Part shown: piece after piece, positions 9,143 to 18,349 of the stretch | Position numbering within the stretch: the stretch's first letter is position 1 | How the letters are laid out: each line of letters begins with the position of its first letter | Assembly: GCA_947599875.1 (NCBI GenBank) | Contig: CANQFV010000006.1 | Location: 22,418-86,417, forward strand | Length of the DNA: 64,000 nucleotides | Source: an uncultured Oscillospiraceae bacterium | Lineage (GTDB): Bacteria > Bacillota > Clostridia > Oscillospirales > Oscillospiraceae | Direction: 5' to 3' | Made by a program: the position numbers and the translations under genes | The notes under the pieces: model-generated | Seen by the model: the letters and a program-made list of their open reading frames with translations, nothing else | Database searches by the model: none | What the model was told of the DNA's origin: nothing

Positions 9143-9152
9143 CCGGAGAGGC

Positions 9153-10478
9153 TCACGTCTCCCGCTCCCCCCGCTCCCGGATCACAAGCCGGATGGGCGT
9201 GCCCGTAAGGCCGAAGGTGGAGCGCAGCTGGTTCTCCAGATACCGCTGGTAGGAGAAGTGGAACAGCGACGCGTCGTTGCAGAAGACCACGAACGTGGGG
9301 GGCCGGACGCTGACCTGGGTCATGTAGAAGATCTTCAGCCGCTTGCCCTTGTCGGAGGGGGGCTGGACCCTGGCCTGGGCGTCCGCCAGCACGTTGTTGA
9401 GAAGGCCCGTGGTGATCCGCCGGTTGGCCTGCCGGTTCACCTCGTTGGCCAGAGCGAAGATCCGGTCCACCCGCTGCCCCGTCACGGCGGAGACAAACAG
9501 GATGGGCGCGTAGGGCATGAAGGAGAGATCCCGCCGGATGTCGGCGCGCATCTTGTCCATCGTCCCGCCGTCCTTCTCCACCAGATCCCACTTGTTCACC
9601 AGGATGACGGCGGCGCGCCCCGCCTCGTGGGCCATGCCGGCCACCTTGGTGTCCTGCTCAGTGACGCCCTCCCGGGCGTCCAGCATGATGAGGCACACGT
9701 CCGCCCGCTCAATGGCGAGCTGCGCCCGCATGACGGAGAATTTCTCCACCCTGTCCTCCACGCGGGACTTCCGGCGCATACCGGCGGTGTCGATGAGGAC
9801 GTATTTTCCAACCTCGTTTTCAAAGGGAGTGTCCACGGCGTCCCGGGTGGTGCCCGCCACGTCGGAGACGATGACCCGCTCCTCCCCCAGGATCCGGTTG
9901 ACGATGGAGGATTTGCCCACGTTGGGCTTGCCGATGAAGGCCAGCTTCACCGCGCCGGCGTCCGTCTCCTCCTCGTCCCGGGGCGGGAAATATTTCAGAC
10001 ACTCGTCCAAAATGTCCCCCGTGCCGTGGCCGTGGAGGGCCGACAGGGCGATGGGGTCCCCCAGGCCCAGGGCGTAAAACTCGTAGATCTCCGGGTCCAC
10101 CGGCCCCGTGGCGTCCATCTTGTTCACCGCCAGGACAACGGGCTTCCCGCTGCGCTGGAGCATATCCGCCACCTCCTGATCGGCGGCGGTGACGCCCGTG
10201 GTGATGTCCCCCACAAAGACCACCACCGTGGCGGTGTCAATGGCGATAAGGGCCTGCTCCCGCATAAAGGCCAGGATCTGGTTGTCCGTGTCCGGCTCGA
10301 TGCCGCCTGTGTCCACGATGTCAAACGTCCTGCCCGCCCACTCGCAGGGGGCGTAGATCCGGTCCCGGGTGACGCCGGGGGTGTCCTCCACGATGCTCAG
10401 ACGCTGACCGGCCAGCCTGTTGAATAAGAGGCTCTTGCCCACGTTGGGGCGGCCCACAATGGCAACTAAGGGTCTCAT
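9153..10478 (-). CDS. der: Ribosome biogenesis GTPase Der (EngA)
   Basis: The 441-residue protein has two tandem GTPase domains and a C-terminal KH-like domain, unique to Der. The first domain shows GRPNVGKSLLFNRLAG, DTPG and NKMD; the second shows GKPNVGKSSIVNRI, DTAGM and NKWD. Der binds the 50S precursor and is needed for subunit maturation. The start at 10478 (MRPLVAIVG) has GGAGG six bases upstream; an in-frame TTG twelve bases earlier lacks a site. It is transcribed away from the glycan operon promoter, whose -35 lies just past its stop. Confidence 0.97.
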   Translation of the reverse strand: MRPLVAIVGRPNVGKSLLFNRLAGQRLSIVEDTPGVTRDRIYAPCEWAGRTFDIVDTGGIEPDTDNQILAFMREQALIAIDTATVVVFVGDITTGVTAADQEVADMLQRSGKPVVLAVNKMDATGPVDPEIYEFYALGLGDPIALSALHGHGTGDILDECLKYFPPRDEEETDAGAVKLAFIGKPNVGKSSIVNRILGEERVIVSDVAGTTRDAVDTPFENEVGKYVLIDTAGMRRKSRVEDRVEKFSVMRAQLAIERADVCLIMLDAREGVTEQDTKVAGMAHEAGRAAVILVNKWDLVEKDGGTMDKMRADIRRDLSFMPYAPILFVSAVTGQRVDRIFALANEVNRQANRRITTGLLNNVLADAQARVQPPSDKGKRLKIFYMTQVSVRPPTFVVFCNDASLFHFSYQRYLENQLRSTFGLTGTPIRLVIRERGERET

Positions 10479-10551
10479 GTCTTCCTCCAAATTGATAAAT
10501 TCCCCAAATGGGGGCGGTGTCTCTGACGGATACTCTGCAAACGGGGCCGGT

Positions 10552-11100
10552 CTAATTGGCCCTGTCCATGATCTCCTTCGCCCTTTTCAGGATAGGCAGC
10601 TCCCTGTTGGCGATGAGATTTCCCAGCCTTGTGGATGAGCATCTGCCGTATTCCTCCACCGCCTCACGGTAGGACAGCCTCAGCGTTGACAGATGAAAGC
10701 TCTCGCTCTCCTCCCGGGTCAGATTTCTGCTCCCGAAGGAGGTTATTTTACAGAGGAAATAGTGGTTTAAATTGTGCCGGTGGATCAGGTTGTAGTAGTC
10801 GCTGACCACCCCGATCTTGCACAGGACATCCACCTGGACGCCCAGCTCTTCTCTGAGTTCCCGCTTGACGGCGGAGATAAGGCTCTCCCCCGTCTCCACA
10901 CCGCCTCCCGACGTCTCGATCAGGGTCGCCCTGCCGAATTCGTCGTCGCGGCGCACCCGCACAAAATAGGTATACCCCGCAGAGTCAAATACCACCGCCC
11001 TCGCGATCCGCCGGTCGTGGTCGATGTATTCCAGGGGCCACTGGGTATCAAACAGGTCAAGCCTGAGGATAGGCTCGCCGTCTATTGGCTGATCGGCCAT
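10552..11100 (-). CDS. NUDIX hydrolase
   Basis: The roughly 182-residue protein has a complete NUDIX box: glycine, ETGE, then RELREELGV with the standard spacing, near residues 75-97. Such enzymes cleave nucleoside diphosphates linked to another group, but the substrate here cannot be deduced. The N-terminal 60 residues form a beta-rich region; the C-terminal part contains a short helix-rich tail. The ATG at 11100 is preferred over 11106 because a G-rich ribosome site abuts the latter. It lies between der and the DUF512 gene on the same strand. Confidence 0.85.
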   Translation of the reverse strand: MADQPIDGEPILRLDLFDTQWPLEYIDHDRRIARAVVFDSAGYTYFVRVRRDDEFGRATLIETSGGGVETGESLISAVKRELREELGVQVDVLCKIGVVSDYYNLIHRHNLNHYFLCKITSFGSRNLTREESESFHLSTLRLSYREAVEEYGRCSSTRLGNLIANRELPILKRAKEIMDRAN

Positions 11101-11175
11101 AAACATCCCCCCATCACAGGTATGCCGGCGCTGTTTTTTTAGGAATCGCCGATGGCTGAGGCGGCGCCGTCGCCT

Positions 11176-12483
11176 CTACGCCAAAAACACCTGCAAAAGC
11201 TGCTCTCCGCCGTTTTCCATCGGCGTCACCGGAACGCCCAGGGCGCGGCTCGCCTCCTCCACGGTGACGTCGTCCAGAAACACGTCCTCCCCGTCCCGGA
11301 GCATACGGTTTGTGATGTACACCCGCTCCCCCAGGTCACGGGAGCGCAGCTGGGCGATCAGGTCTCTCCCCGTGATGAGACCGGCCACGTCGATGGTGTG
11401 GCCGAAGAAGTCGTTGACAATGGGGATGACCTCCACCCGGATGCCGGGATATTTCGTCCTCGCCAGGTCCCGAAGCTCCGTAAGCGTCCTGGCGGCGGAG
11501 ACGCCGGTGGCGATGACGGCCCGGGTGCCCTTGGCGGGGGCGGAGCAGTTTTCCAGCGCCTCCTCAAAATCGGTGTGCAGGAGGCGGAGCATCCCCACGC
11601 CGTTTTCCAGCTGGGGGTAGCCCTCGTAAAAGTCGTCCGGGGGAATGGGCAGATCCGCCTTCAGGTACATTTCATCGGAGCAGAAGAAGATCCGGCTGCC
11701 CCGGCGCTTTAAGCACCGCTCCCCGAAGCGCTCCACCTGCTCCACGGTCTTTCTGGCCAGCTCCCGGTCAAAGGGCTTTAAGGGGAAAAGCCCCTCCCGG
11801 AATTTTGTCAGGCCCACGGGGATCACGGAGCAGCTGTTCACCTGGGGGGCGAGTCTTGCCAGCCTTCGCATGGTGCGCCAAAGCTCCCTGCCGTCGTTAA
11901 GGCCGGGGCAGCAGACGATCTGGCAGTTGAGCTGGATCCCGGCGCGGGCGAAGCGCTTGAGGATCTCCAGGCCCCGCCCGGCGTTTTTGTTCCCCAGCAT
12001 CCGGCAGCGCAGCTTGGGATCCATCGTGTGGACGGACACGTTGATGGGGGAGATCTTCAGGTCGATGACCCGCTGCACCTCCCGCTGGCCCATGTTGGTC
12101 AGGGTCAGGTAGCTGCCGGTGAGGAAGCTGAGGCGCACGTCGTCGTCCTTGAAATACAAGGTCTCCCGCATCCCCGGGGGCATTTGATCCACAAAGCAGA
12201 AAACACAGTTGTTGGCGCAGGAGCGGGCCGAGTCCATGAGGTACTCCTGAAAATCCAGCCCCGCGTCCTGCCCCGCCTCCTTGGCGACGGCGACGGTGAT
12301 CTTCTCCCCGTCCCGCTCCAGGGTAAATTCGCTCTGGGCGTCGTAGGCGTAGTACATGTAGTCGAGAACATCCAGGATCCGGTTCCCGTTCACGGCCAGG
12401 AGCCTGTCCCCCGGTTTGATCCCCGCCCTCTCCCCCGGACTCCCCGGGGCCACGGATTGAATTCTGTTTCGTTCTCCCGACAC
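11176..12483 (-). CDS. DUF512 protein with PDZ and radical-SAM-like domains
   Basis: The 435-residue protein begins with a PDZ-like segment (VAPGSPGERAGIKPGDRLLAV variant, residues 10-70). A radical-SAM-type cluster motif, CANNCVFC near residue 90, follows, and then the DUF512 C-terminal domain. This architecture is conserved in clostridia and cyanobacteria, often next to der as here, but its reaction is unknown. The start is a GTG with AAGGG about nine bases upstream. The der neighbourhood hints at a role in ribosome or RNA biology, which is only inference. Confidence 0.88.
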   Translation of the reverse strand: MSGERNRIQSVAPGSPGERAGIKPGDRLLAVNGNRILDVLDYMYYAYDAQSEFTLERDGEKITVAVAKEAGQDAGLDFQEYLMDSARSCANNCVFCFVDQMPPGMRETLYFKDDDVRLSFLTGSYLTLTNMGQREVQRVIDLKISPINVSVHTMDPKLRCRMLGNKNAGRGLEILKRFARAGIQLNCQIVCCPGLNDGRELWRTMRRLARLAPQVNSCSVIPVGLTKFREGLFPLKPFDRELARKTVEQVERFGERCLKRRGSRIFFCSDEMYLKADLPIPPDDFYEGYPQLENGVGMLRLLHTDFEEALENCSAPAKGTRAVIATGVSAARTLTELRDLARTKYPGIRVEVIPIVNDFFGHTIDVAGLITGRDLIAQLRSRDLGERVYITNRMLRDGEDVFLDDVTVEEASRALGVPVTPMENGGEQLLQVFLA

Positions 12484-12509
12484 GCTTGATCACCCTTTTC
12501 AAAGAAATA

Positions 12510-12530
12510 ACGGCGGGGTAAGCCCGCCGT
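12510..12530 (-). terminator. Terminator after rpmF
   Basis: ACGGCGGGG and its partner (12522-12530) form a stem followed on the minus strand by a TTATTTCTTT tail, 18 bases beyond the rpmF stop. Confidence 0.7.
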
Positions 12531-12547
12531 CTTTCTCAAGATCGCTA

Positions 12548-12730
12548 TTACTCTTTCCCGGACTCGACTTCACGGCCATTGTATGTGCCGCAGGCCTTGC
12601 AGGCTCTGTGGGGCAGATGAAGCTCGCCGCACTTGGGGCAAGCCACGAGAGCGGGGACGCTCAGCTTCCAGTTGGAGCCGCGACGCCTGTCTCTCCTTGC
12701 CTTGGACACTTTCCCCTTCGGTACCGCCAT
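12548..12730 (-). CDS. rpmF: Large ribosomal subunit protein bL32
   Basis: The 60-residue protein begins MAVPKGKVSKARRDRRRG, the L32 signature, and has four cysteines in two CxxC pairs (CPKC and CKAC) that should bind zinc. It is a 50S subunit component. It lies 14 bases after the YceD-like gene, the standard bacterial pairing, and shares its consensus promoter. A strong ribosome site (GGAGG) precedes the start. Confidence 0.97.
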   Translation of the reverse strand: MAVPKGKVSKARRDRRRGSNWKLSVPALVACPKCGELHLPHRACKACGTYNGREVESGKE

Positions 12731-12744
12731 GATGACACCTCCTG

Positions 12745-13245
12745 TTATTTTTCACTCTCCAGAAGCTGCCCTAAAGCGAGCCATCTGGGATCCAGGTCCC
12801 TGCCGCAATCACAGGGGCCATCGTTTAAGTCCTTGCCGCACCTGTCGCACAGGCCCTTGCAGTCCTCCCTGCACAGGATCCTGTTGTCAAAATTGAGGAA
12901 AACGAGATCCCTGACGATCTGGCCCATGTCGGCCGCCCCGTCCTCCAAGAGGTAATACTCCTCGCTGTCCTCATCCTCAAGCTCCTCGGTGAGGTACGCG
13001 GCCCCCTCGATCCGAAGCTGTTTTGGAAACTCCTTCAGGCATCTGGCGCACTGACACAGCATGTCCGCCGTGATGACCAGGCGCGCCTCAAGCAGCCCCG
13101 CGTGGTTCTCCACCCGGCCGGTGACGGTCACGGGGGAGCGGTAGGCCAAAAGCCCGCGGAACATAAGCTCCTCAGGGTCCGGCTCAAAGGTAAAATCCTG
13201 AGCTTTGCCGGGCGAGGCGATAAGCTCCCGCAAATCAAGCAGCAT
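12745..13245 (-). CDS. YceD/DUF177 family protein
   Basis: The 166-residue protein resembles the YceD (DUF177) family, which nearly always precedes rpmF and has been linked in plants and bacteria to 23S rRNA accumulation. A central CQCARC motif is followed by an acidic stretch, and the C-terminus has a second cysteine cluster (CREDCKGLCDRCG) that probably binds a metal. It is the first gene of a two-gene operon with rpmF and has a perfect sigma-A promoter. Confidence 0.92.
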   Translation of the reverse strand: MLLDLRELIASPGKAQDFTFEPDPEELMFRGLLAYRSPVTVTGRVENHAGLLEARLVITADMLCQCARCLKEFPKQLRIEGAAYLTEELEDEDSEEYYLLEDGAADMGQIVRDLVFLNFDNRILCREDCKGLCDRCGKDLNDGPCDCGRDLDPRWLALGQLLESEK

Positions 13246-13275
13246 CGCAATCCCCTCCCCAAGTCGCGCTATGGT

Positions 13276-13304
13276 ATTATAGTTGAATTTTCCGGGGTTG
13301 TCAA
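13276..13304 (-). promoter_or_regulatory. Promoter of the yceD-rpmF operon
   Basis: On the minus strand, TTGACA (13299-13304) and TATAAT (13276-13281) are separated by 17 bases. Both hexamers match consensus. Confidence 0.9.
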
Positions 13305-13344
13305 GCCTTTTTTCTCAGGGACCCATGAATTTCTCGGCAGGCGG

Positions 13345-13403
13345 CAAAAAATAAGGGAGGCTGTGAAAGGCGCAGCCGCAAGCGGCCCGGTTTCCCAGCC
13401 TCC
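13345..13403 (-). terminator. Terminator of the LRR/SLH protein gene
   Basis: GGAGGCTG (minus-strand reading from 13403) pairs with CAGCCTCC (13355-13362), enclosing a GC-rich inner hairpin. A TTATTTTTT tail follows on the minus strand, just past the stop at 13419. Confidence 0.78.
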
Positions 13404-13418
13404 ATAAGGGGATTTTGT

Positions 13419-14852
13419 TTATTTACCCAGGTTCCGCCACAGGAAGGTCACAATATCGCCACGCGTGCAGTTCTTTTTGGGCGCGAAGGTGGTGCTTGTG
13501 ACGCCGGTGGTGATCTTCTCCTCCACAGCCCATTTCACCGCGTTGCTATAGAAGGCGCCGGTGGAAACATCGGTAAAGGCGACGGAGCCGGAAGCGGCCG
13601 GCTTTTTCGCTGCGCGCCACAGGAAGGTGACCGCCTCGCCGCGGGTGCAGACCCCATTGGGGTTAAAGGTGTTCTTCCCCGTCCCGGTGGTGATCCCCTC
13701 CTCCACCGCCCAGAGGATGGCCTTGTACGCAAAGGAGCTGGCCTTCACGTCGGTGAAGGGGTTCACGGTCGTGGTGGGTTCCGGCTGGCCCTTAGCCCGC
13801 CACAGGAAGGTAACGATCTCGGCACGGGTGCAGTCTTTCCCGGGGGAGAAGGTGGTTTTGGAGGTTCCGTTGGTGACCTCCTTTTCCACCGCCCATTTTA
13901 CCGCGTCCGCATAGTAGGCTTTGGCGGAGACATCGGTGAAGCTTACGGCGGCGGGGCTTGATCCTCCCGGCTGTACGTCAGAGGGAGAAGAGGGGCCAGA
14001 GGGATTAGAGGGTTCAGGGGTGTCAGCGGGATCGGAGGGATCGGAGGGAACGTTTCCTTTGCCGCTGAAGTGGACGGTCACCTTGCTGAGATCCACATCC
14101 CCCTGGTATGCATCGAACAGCCGCTGTCCGTCCCCGGCCAGTGCCGTCCACTCCCCCTCTGTCCCGTCAAAATAGATGTCCCTCAGAGAGGCGCATCTGA
14201 AAAAGATATTGTCCTCCAAGCTTGTCACGCTGCCGGGAATCGAAATAGATGTGAGGCCATTGCAATGCATAAAGGCGCTTCCTTTTATGGTCTTGACCGT
14301 ATCAGGGATCGTTACATTGGTGACCTCGCTGTACGCGAATGTGCTGTTCTCTATGGCCGTCACGCCCCTGGGGATCGTGAAGCTCTTGACGCCCGCGCCC
14401 TTCAGGAAGTTCGATCCTATATAGGTGACGCTGTCGGGGAGGACAAGGGTCTCCAGAGATTCGCAGTCACGAAATGCGTTTTGGCCTACACGCGTCAGGC
14501 CGCTCGGAAGCGAAATGCTGGTCAGCTCTTCGCAATACTCGAAGGCATAGTCCGCAATTTCCGTCACGCCGCTGGGGACAGTGACGTGTGTGAGTTCCAG
14601 TCTGAGGTCAAAAGCATTTGCGCCTATTCTTTTCACCTTCACGCCGTTGATCTCCTCCGGGATATTGGCGGAGGTAACTGCCTCATCAGAGCCTGTGACA
14701 GTTCCGGTTTCAAGGTCGAAATAAATGTTTCCGCCTTCAACCGGGTAGGGCACGTCGTCTTCATCCCATTCATCGCCGCTTATCGCCAGCACCGTGGGGG
14801 CCAGGCTTACACAAAGGGCGAGGGCAAGGATCCAGCTGAGAATTTTTTTCAT
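13419..14852 (-). CDS. Surface protein: leucine-rich repeats plus three SLH domains
   Basis: The 477-residue protein starts with a clear signal peptide (MKKILSWILALALCVSLAP, cleavage near ALA). Six or more BspA-type leucine-rich repeats follow (units such as LTSISLPSGLTRVGQNAF, about residues 70-250). A proline/serine-rich linker (about residues 265-300) then leads to three S-layer-homology domains (FTDVSAKAYYADAVKWAVE, FTDVKASSFAYKAILWAVE, FTDVSTGAFYSNAVKWAVE), each with a TFxP...CTRxExVTFLWR half. SLH domains bind pyruvylated wall polymers, so the repeats should face outwards as an adhesin or scaffold. The start at 14852 has AAGGAGG upstream; an upstream in-frame extension lacks a signal peptide and is rejected. 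Confidence 0.93.
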   Translation of the reverse strand: MKKILSWILALALCVSLAPTVLAISGDEWDEDDVPYPVEGGNIYFDLETGTVTGSDEAVTSANIPEEINGVKVKRIGANAFDLRLELTHVTVPSGVTEIADYAFEYCEELTSISLPSGLTRVGQNAFRDCESLETLVLPDSVTYIGSNFLKGAGVKSFTIPRGVTAIENSTFAYSEVTNVTIPDTVKTIKGSAFMHCNGLTSISIPGSVTSLEDNIFFRCASLRDIYFDGTEGEWTALAGDGQRLFDAYQGDVDLSKVTVHFSGKGNVPSDPSDPADTPEPSNPSGPSSPSDVQPGGSSPAAVSFTDVSAKAYYADAVKWAVEKEVTNGTSKTTFSPGKDCTRAEIVTFLWRAKGQPEPTTTVNPFTDVKASSFAYKAILWAVEEGITTGTGKNTFNPNGVCTRGEAVTFLWRAAKKPAASGSVAFTDVSTGAFYSNAVKWAVEEKITTGVTSTTFAPKKNCTRGDIVTFLWRNLGK

Positions 14853-14995
14853 TTGTTTTTTTCCTCCTTGAAAATGTTTTCCCCTCCGGTATTGCCGGGA
14901 GAAAAATCCAGCTTCCCCCGGAAACACCTTCGGAGATAACAAAAATCGCGCATGACGGGCAAGGAGACCCAACACACGCGAATACAGCTACACGA

Positions 14996-15042
14996 ACATT
15001 GTACTTGGTACTTGCAAAAGAAGAAAATGTAAGGTACAATGT
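14996..15042. promoter_or_regulatory. Inverted repeat upstream of the LRR/SLH gene, possible operator
   Basis: ACATTGTAC (14996-15004) and GTACAATGT (15034-15042) form perfect 9-bp inverted arms 29 bases apart, about 150 bases before the surface-protein start. The stretch 14853-15206 holds no credible gene; besides this repeat it contains the hairpin at 15093-15122. Confidence 0.4.
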
Positions 15043-15092
15043 CCTTGGTGCAGAATAATTCTGTTGTGTGGGTGGTCACAGCACCCGCGCAG

Positions 15093-15135
15093 GCCCGGAG
15101 GGGGCCCTAATCCCCTCCGGGCTGCCGCCATTTTT
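15093..15135 (+). other. GC-rich hairpin followed by T tract in the rluA upstream region
   Basis: GCCCGGAGGGG (15093-15103) pairs perfectly with CCCCTCCGGGC (15112-15122), with TTTTT at 15131-15135. It lies between two divergent genes, so it is either an attenuator before the pseudouridine synthase or a remnant terminator. Confidence 0.4.
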
Positions 15136-15206
15136 GCTATCCTAATCGTATTTTAACGCATATCGTCATAAATGGCAAGTATTATTTTGGGCTTCACGGG
15201 GATAAA

Positions 15207-16157
15207 ATGAAAGAATTTATCATCAATCAGAACGACGCGGGGCAGAGGCTCGACCGGTTTGTGGAAAAGGCCGTGCCGCTGCTGCCGGAGGCGCTGCTGC
15301 AAAAATACATCCGCATAAAGCGGGTGAAGGTCAACGGAAAGGGCTCCCGGCGGGACGTGCGTCTCGGCCCCGGCGACGTTGTTCAGATGTACATCAACGA
15401 CGAATTTTTTGAAAAGCCCACGGAGGACACGCTGTGGCGGAAGGTGAACATCCCCCGGGTCAGGGTGATCTACGAGGACGACAACATCCTGCTGGCCGAC
15501 AAGCCCGCCGGGATGCTGTGCCACGCCGGGGACGGCGGGGAGTGGAACACCCTGATCTCCCACATCAAGGCGTACCTCTACCGGAAGGGGGAGTGGGATC
15601 CCGCCCGGGAGAACTCCTTCTCCCCCGCCCTGTGCAACAGGATCGACCGGAACACCCAGGGCATCGTCATCGCCGCGAAAAACGCGGAGGCCCTGCGGAT
15701 CCTGGACGAGAAGATCCGCAACCGTGAGATCCGGAAGCTCTACCTGGCGGCCGTCCACGGAAGGCCGGAGCCGCCCCAGGGGGAGCTGACGGGGTTCCTC
15801 TTTAAGGACGCGGTGAAAAACCGGGTCTACGTCCGGAGCCGGCCGGAGCCGGGGGCCAGGACAGCCAGGACGCTGTACAGGACGTTGAAGACGAAAAACG
15901 GCCTGTCCCTCTTAGAGTGCGAGCTTCTCACCGGCCGCACCCACCAGATCCGCGCCCAGCTGGCCGCGGCGGGGTATCCCCTTTTAGGGGACGGGAAGTA
16001 CGGCACGGACAAGGCGACGGCGGATCTGCCCGGCCAGGCGCTGTGCGCCTACAAGCTGATTTTTACGTTCACCACCGACGCAGGTTCGTTAAATTATCTG
16101 AATGGGAGGGCCTTTTCGGCGGCAAATCCCGTTTTTGTCGAAAAATATTTTATTTGA
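15207..16157 (+). CDS. RluA-family 23S rRNA pseudouridine synthase
   Basis: The 316-residue protein has an N-terminal S4-like RNA-binding domain (ALLQKYIRIKRVKVNGKGS, residues 30-50) and an RluA catalytic domain. The catalytic aspartate is in NRIDRNTQG, where the family consensus is HRLDxxTSG; the first histidine is replaced by asparagine here. LADKPAGMLCH and LTGRTHQIRAQLAAAGYPLLG are further family motifs. It should isomerise specific uridines in 23S rRNA (RluC/RluD type), but the target position cannot be told. It is followed by the polyamine operon, which has its own promoter. Confidence 0.93.
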   Translation: MKEFIINQNDAGQRLDRFVEKAVPLLPEALLQKYIRIKRVKVNGKGSRRDVRLGPGDVVQMYINDEFFEKPTEDTLWRKVNIPRVRVIYEDDNILLADKPAGMLCHAGDGGEWNTLISHIKAYLYRKGEWDPARENSFSPALCNRIDRNTQGIVIAAKNAEALRILDEKIRNREIRKLYLAAVHGRPEPPQGELTGFLFKDAVKNRVYVRSRPEPGARTARTLYRTLKTKNGLSLLECELLTGRTHQIRAQLAAAGYPLLGDGKYGTDKATADLPGQALCAYKLIFTFTTDAGSLNYLNGRAFSAANPVFVEKYFI

Positions 16158-16169
16158 CCCCGATACCGG

Positions 16170-16198
16170 TTGACAACCGGGTGTCAAATATGTATATT
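16170..16198 (+). promoter_or_regulatory. Promoter of the polyamine transport operon
   Basis: TTGACA (16170-16175) and TATATT (16193-16198) are separated by 17 bases, about 108 bases before potA. The leader between them and the gene contains an 8-bp perfect stem (16210-16217 with 16245-16252). Confidence 0.85.
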
Positions 16199-16305
16199 TA
16201 ATACGATTTATCCGTGAGGAGTCTTGGTTGGAAGCTGGGGGTCTTCACGGATATTCTTAATCTGTTCGGCCGCCCCGGCGCGGCCGGGAAATGAGGGGGA
16301 GGATA

Positions 16306-17484
16306 ATGTCCAAAGAACTGATACGTCTCAAGGACGTAACCATGTCCTTCGACGGGGAGACCGTCCTGGACAACCTGAACATCTACTTCAACGACAAGGA
16401 ATTCCTTACGCTGCTTGGCCCGTCGGGCTGCGGCAAGACGACCACCCTGCGGATCATAGGCGGCTTCCAGACGCCCACCTCCGGGGATGTGTTCTTTGAC
16501 GGCGTGAGGATCAACGATGTCCCGCCGCACCTGCGCAAGGTGAACACGGTGTTCCAGAAGTACGCTCTGTTCCCGCACCTGAACGTCTACGACAACGTGG
16601 CCTTCGGCCTTCGCATCCCCAAGGAGGCTGACGGCGGGGCCGATAAACCGGGAAAACGTCAGACGGTAAAGCTCTCCAAGTCGGAGATCGACGCCCGCGT
16701 CCGTGAGATGCTGGAGATCGTCTCCCTGAAGGGGTTTGAACACCGCTCCGTCACCTCCCTTTCCGGCGGTCAGCAGCAGCGGGTGGCCATCGCCAGGGCG
16801 CTGGTGAACCGGCCCAAGGTGCTTTTGCTGGATGAGCCTCTGGGGGCGCTGGATATGCGCCTGCGCAAGGACATGCAGCAGGAGCTGAAGCGCATCCAGC
16901 AGCAGATGGAGATCACCTTCATCTATGTCACCCACGATCAGGAGGAGGCCCTGGCCATGTCCGACACCGTGGTGGTGATGAACGAGGGGAAGATCCAGCA
17001 GATCGGCACGCCGGAGGACATCTATAACGAACCGAAAAACGCCTTTGTGGCGGACTTTATCGGGGAGTCCAACATTGTGGACGGCATCATGCGGGAAGAC
17101 CGGGTGGTGGAGATCTTCAACCGCCGCTTTGCCTGCCTGGACGCCGGCTTTGAAAAGGACGAGCCGGTGGACGTGGTGATCCGGCCCGAGGATGTGGACA
17201 TTGTGGGCGAGGCCGAGGGCCAGCTCCGGGGTGTCGTCACCTCCGTCACCTTCAAGGGCGTCCACTACGACACCATTGTGGACTTCTACGGGTTCAAATG
17301 GCTGATCCAGACAACGGACTACTGCCCCGTGGACTCCCACATCGGCATCCGCATCGACCCCGACGGGATCCATGTGATGAAAAAGAGCAAGTATTCCGGC
17401 ATGTTCGGGGACTACTCCTCCTATTCTGAGGAGTACGACGAGATCAACAGGGAGGAGCCGGAGGTGAGCGGGGATGAAGAATAA
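16306..17484 (+). CDS. potA: Spermidine/putrescine ABC transporter ATP-binding protein
   Basis: The 392-residue ATPase shows Walker [13 protein letters not shown], signature [15 protein letters not shown], Walker [13 protein letters not shown] and an H-loop (VTHDQEEA). A C-terminal regulatory TOBE-like domain follows (from about residue 240), giving the length of PotA. It energises uptake of polyamines with PotB, PotC and PotD, whose genes follow with overlapping ends. The start at 16306 ([11 protein letters not shown]) is preferred over the ATG at 16291, which lacks a ribosome site and adds an unusual extension. An insertion of about 15 residues lies before the helical domain ([13 protein letters not shown]). 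Confidence 0.95.
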   Translation: MSKELIRLKDVTMSFDGETVLDNLNIYFNDKEFLTLLGPSGCGKTTTLRIIGGFQTPTSGDVFFDGVRINDVPPHLRKVNTVFQKYALFPHLNVYDNVAFGLRIPKEADGGADKPGKRQTVKLSKSEIDARVREMLEIVSLKGFEHRSVTSLSGGQQQRVAIARALVNRPKVLLLDEPLGALDMRLRKDMQQELKRIQQQMEITFIYVTHDQEEALAMSDTVVVMNEGKIQQIGTPEDIYNEPKNAFVADFIGESNIVDGIMREDRVVEIFNRRFACLDAGFEKDEPVDVVIRPEDVDIVGEAEGQLRGVVTSVTFKGVHYDTIVDFYGFKWLIQTTDYCPVDSHIGIRIDPDGIHVMKKSKYSGMFGDYSSYSEEYDEINREEPEVSGDEE

Positions 17485-18349
17485 GCGCTCGCTCTTCGCG
17501 GTGCCCTACGTCATCTGGATGGCGCTCTTTGTGGTCATCCCCATCATCATCATGCTGGTCTACTCCCTGACCGTCACCGTGGACACCGCCCAGGGGGAGG
17601 TTCTCCAGGGTTCCCTCTCCAACTTCACGGGCATGACCCTGTACGCCTCGGTCTTCGGCCGCTCCTTTTGGCTGGCCCTGGTGGCGACGCTGATCTGCCT
17701 GGCCCTGGGCTACCCCGCGGCGTATCTCATGAGCCGGGAGGGGGAGGGCTTCAAGCGCGTGGCGATGGCCCTCATCATGCTGCCCATGTGGATGAATTTC
17801 CTCCTGCGCACCTACTCCTGGATGGCGATTTTGGAGAACAACGGCCTTCTCAATCAGCTTCTCCGCAAGCTGGGGATCATCGCCCTCTATAACCGGCTCA
17901 CCGGCTCGGATATCGAGTATTTCCAGATGATCCGCACCCCCGGGGCCGTGGTGCTGGGCATGGTGTACAATTACCTGCCCTTTATGATCCTGCCCATCTA
18001 CACCGTCCTGACCAAGCTGGACCCCAAGCTCATCGAGGCGGCTCAGGATCTGGGGGCCAACTCCGCCACGGTCTTCCGGCGCGTCACCCTGCCCCTGAGC
18101 GTCTCCGGCATCGTCTCCGGCGTGACGATGGTCTTTGTCCCGTCGGTGTCCACCTTTGCCATCTCCCGGCTTCTGGGGGGCGGCACGCAGATGATGCTGG
18201 GCGATCTCATTGAAAATCAGTTCCTGGGCGGGGCGTACAATCCCCACCTGGGCGCCGCTATCTCGATGGTGATGATGGTCATCGTCGTCATCTGTATGCT
18301 GGTGATGAACCACTTCGGCGACGGCGAGGGAGAGGCGGTGATGCTCTGA
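17474..18349 (+). CDS. potB: Spermidine/putrescine ABC transporter permease PotB
   Basis: The 291-residue protein has six membrane segments and the inner-membrane component motif [20 protein letters not shown], which docks onto the ATPase. The order (potA, potB, potC-potD) and strong similarity in layout to PotB support the assignment. Its start overlaps the end of potA by 11 bases and its stop overlaps the next start, indicating translational coupling. The C-terminal tail is acidic. Confidence 0.93.
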   Translation: MKNKRSLFAVPYVIWMALFVVIPIIIMLVYSLTVTVDTAQGEVLQGSLSNFTGMTLYASVFGRSFWLALVATLICLALGYPAAYLMSREGEGFKRVAMALIMLPMWMNFLLRTYSWMAILENNGLLNQLLRKLGIIALYNRLTGSDIEYFQMIRTPGAVVLGMVYNYLPFMILPIYTVLTKLDPKLIEAAQDLGANSATVFRRVTLPLSVSGIVSGVTMVFVPSVSTFAISRLLGGGTQMMLGDLIENQFLGGAYNPHLGAAISMVMMVIVVICMLVMNHFGDGEGEAVML

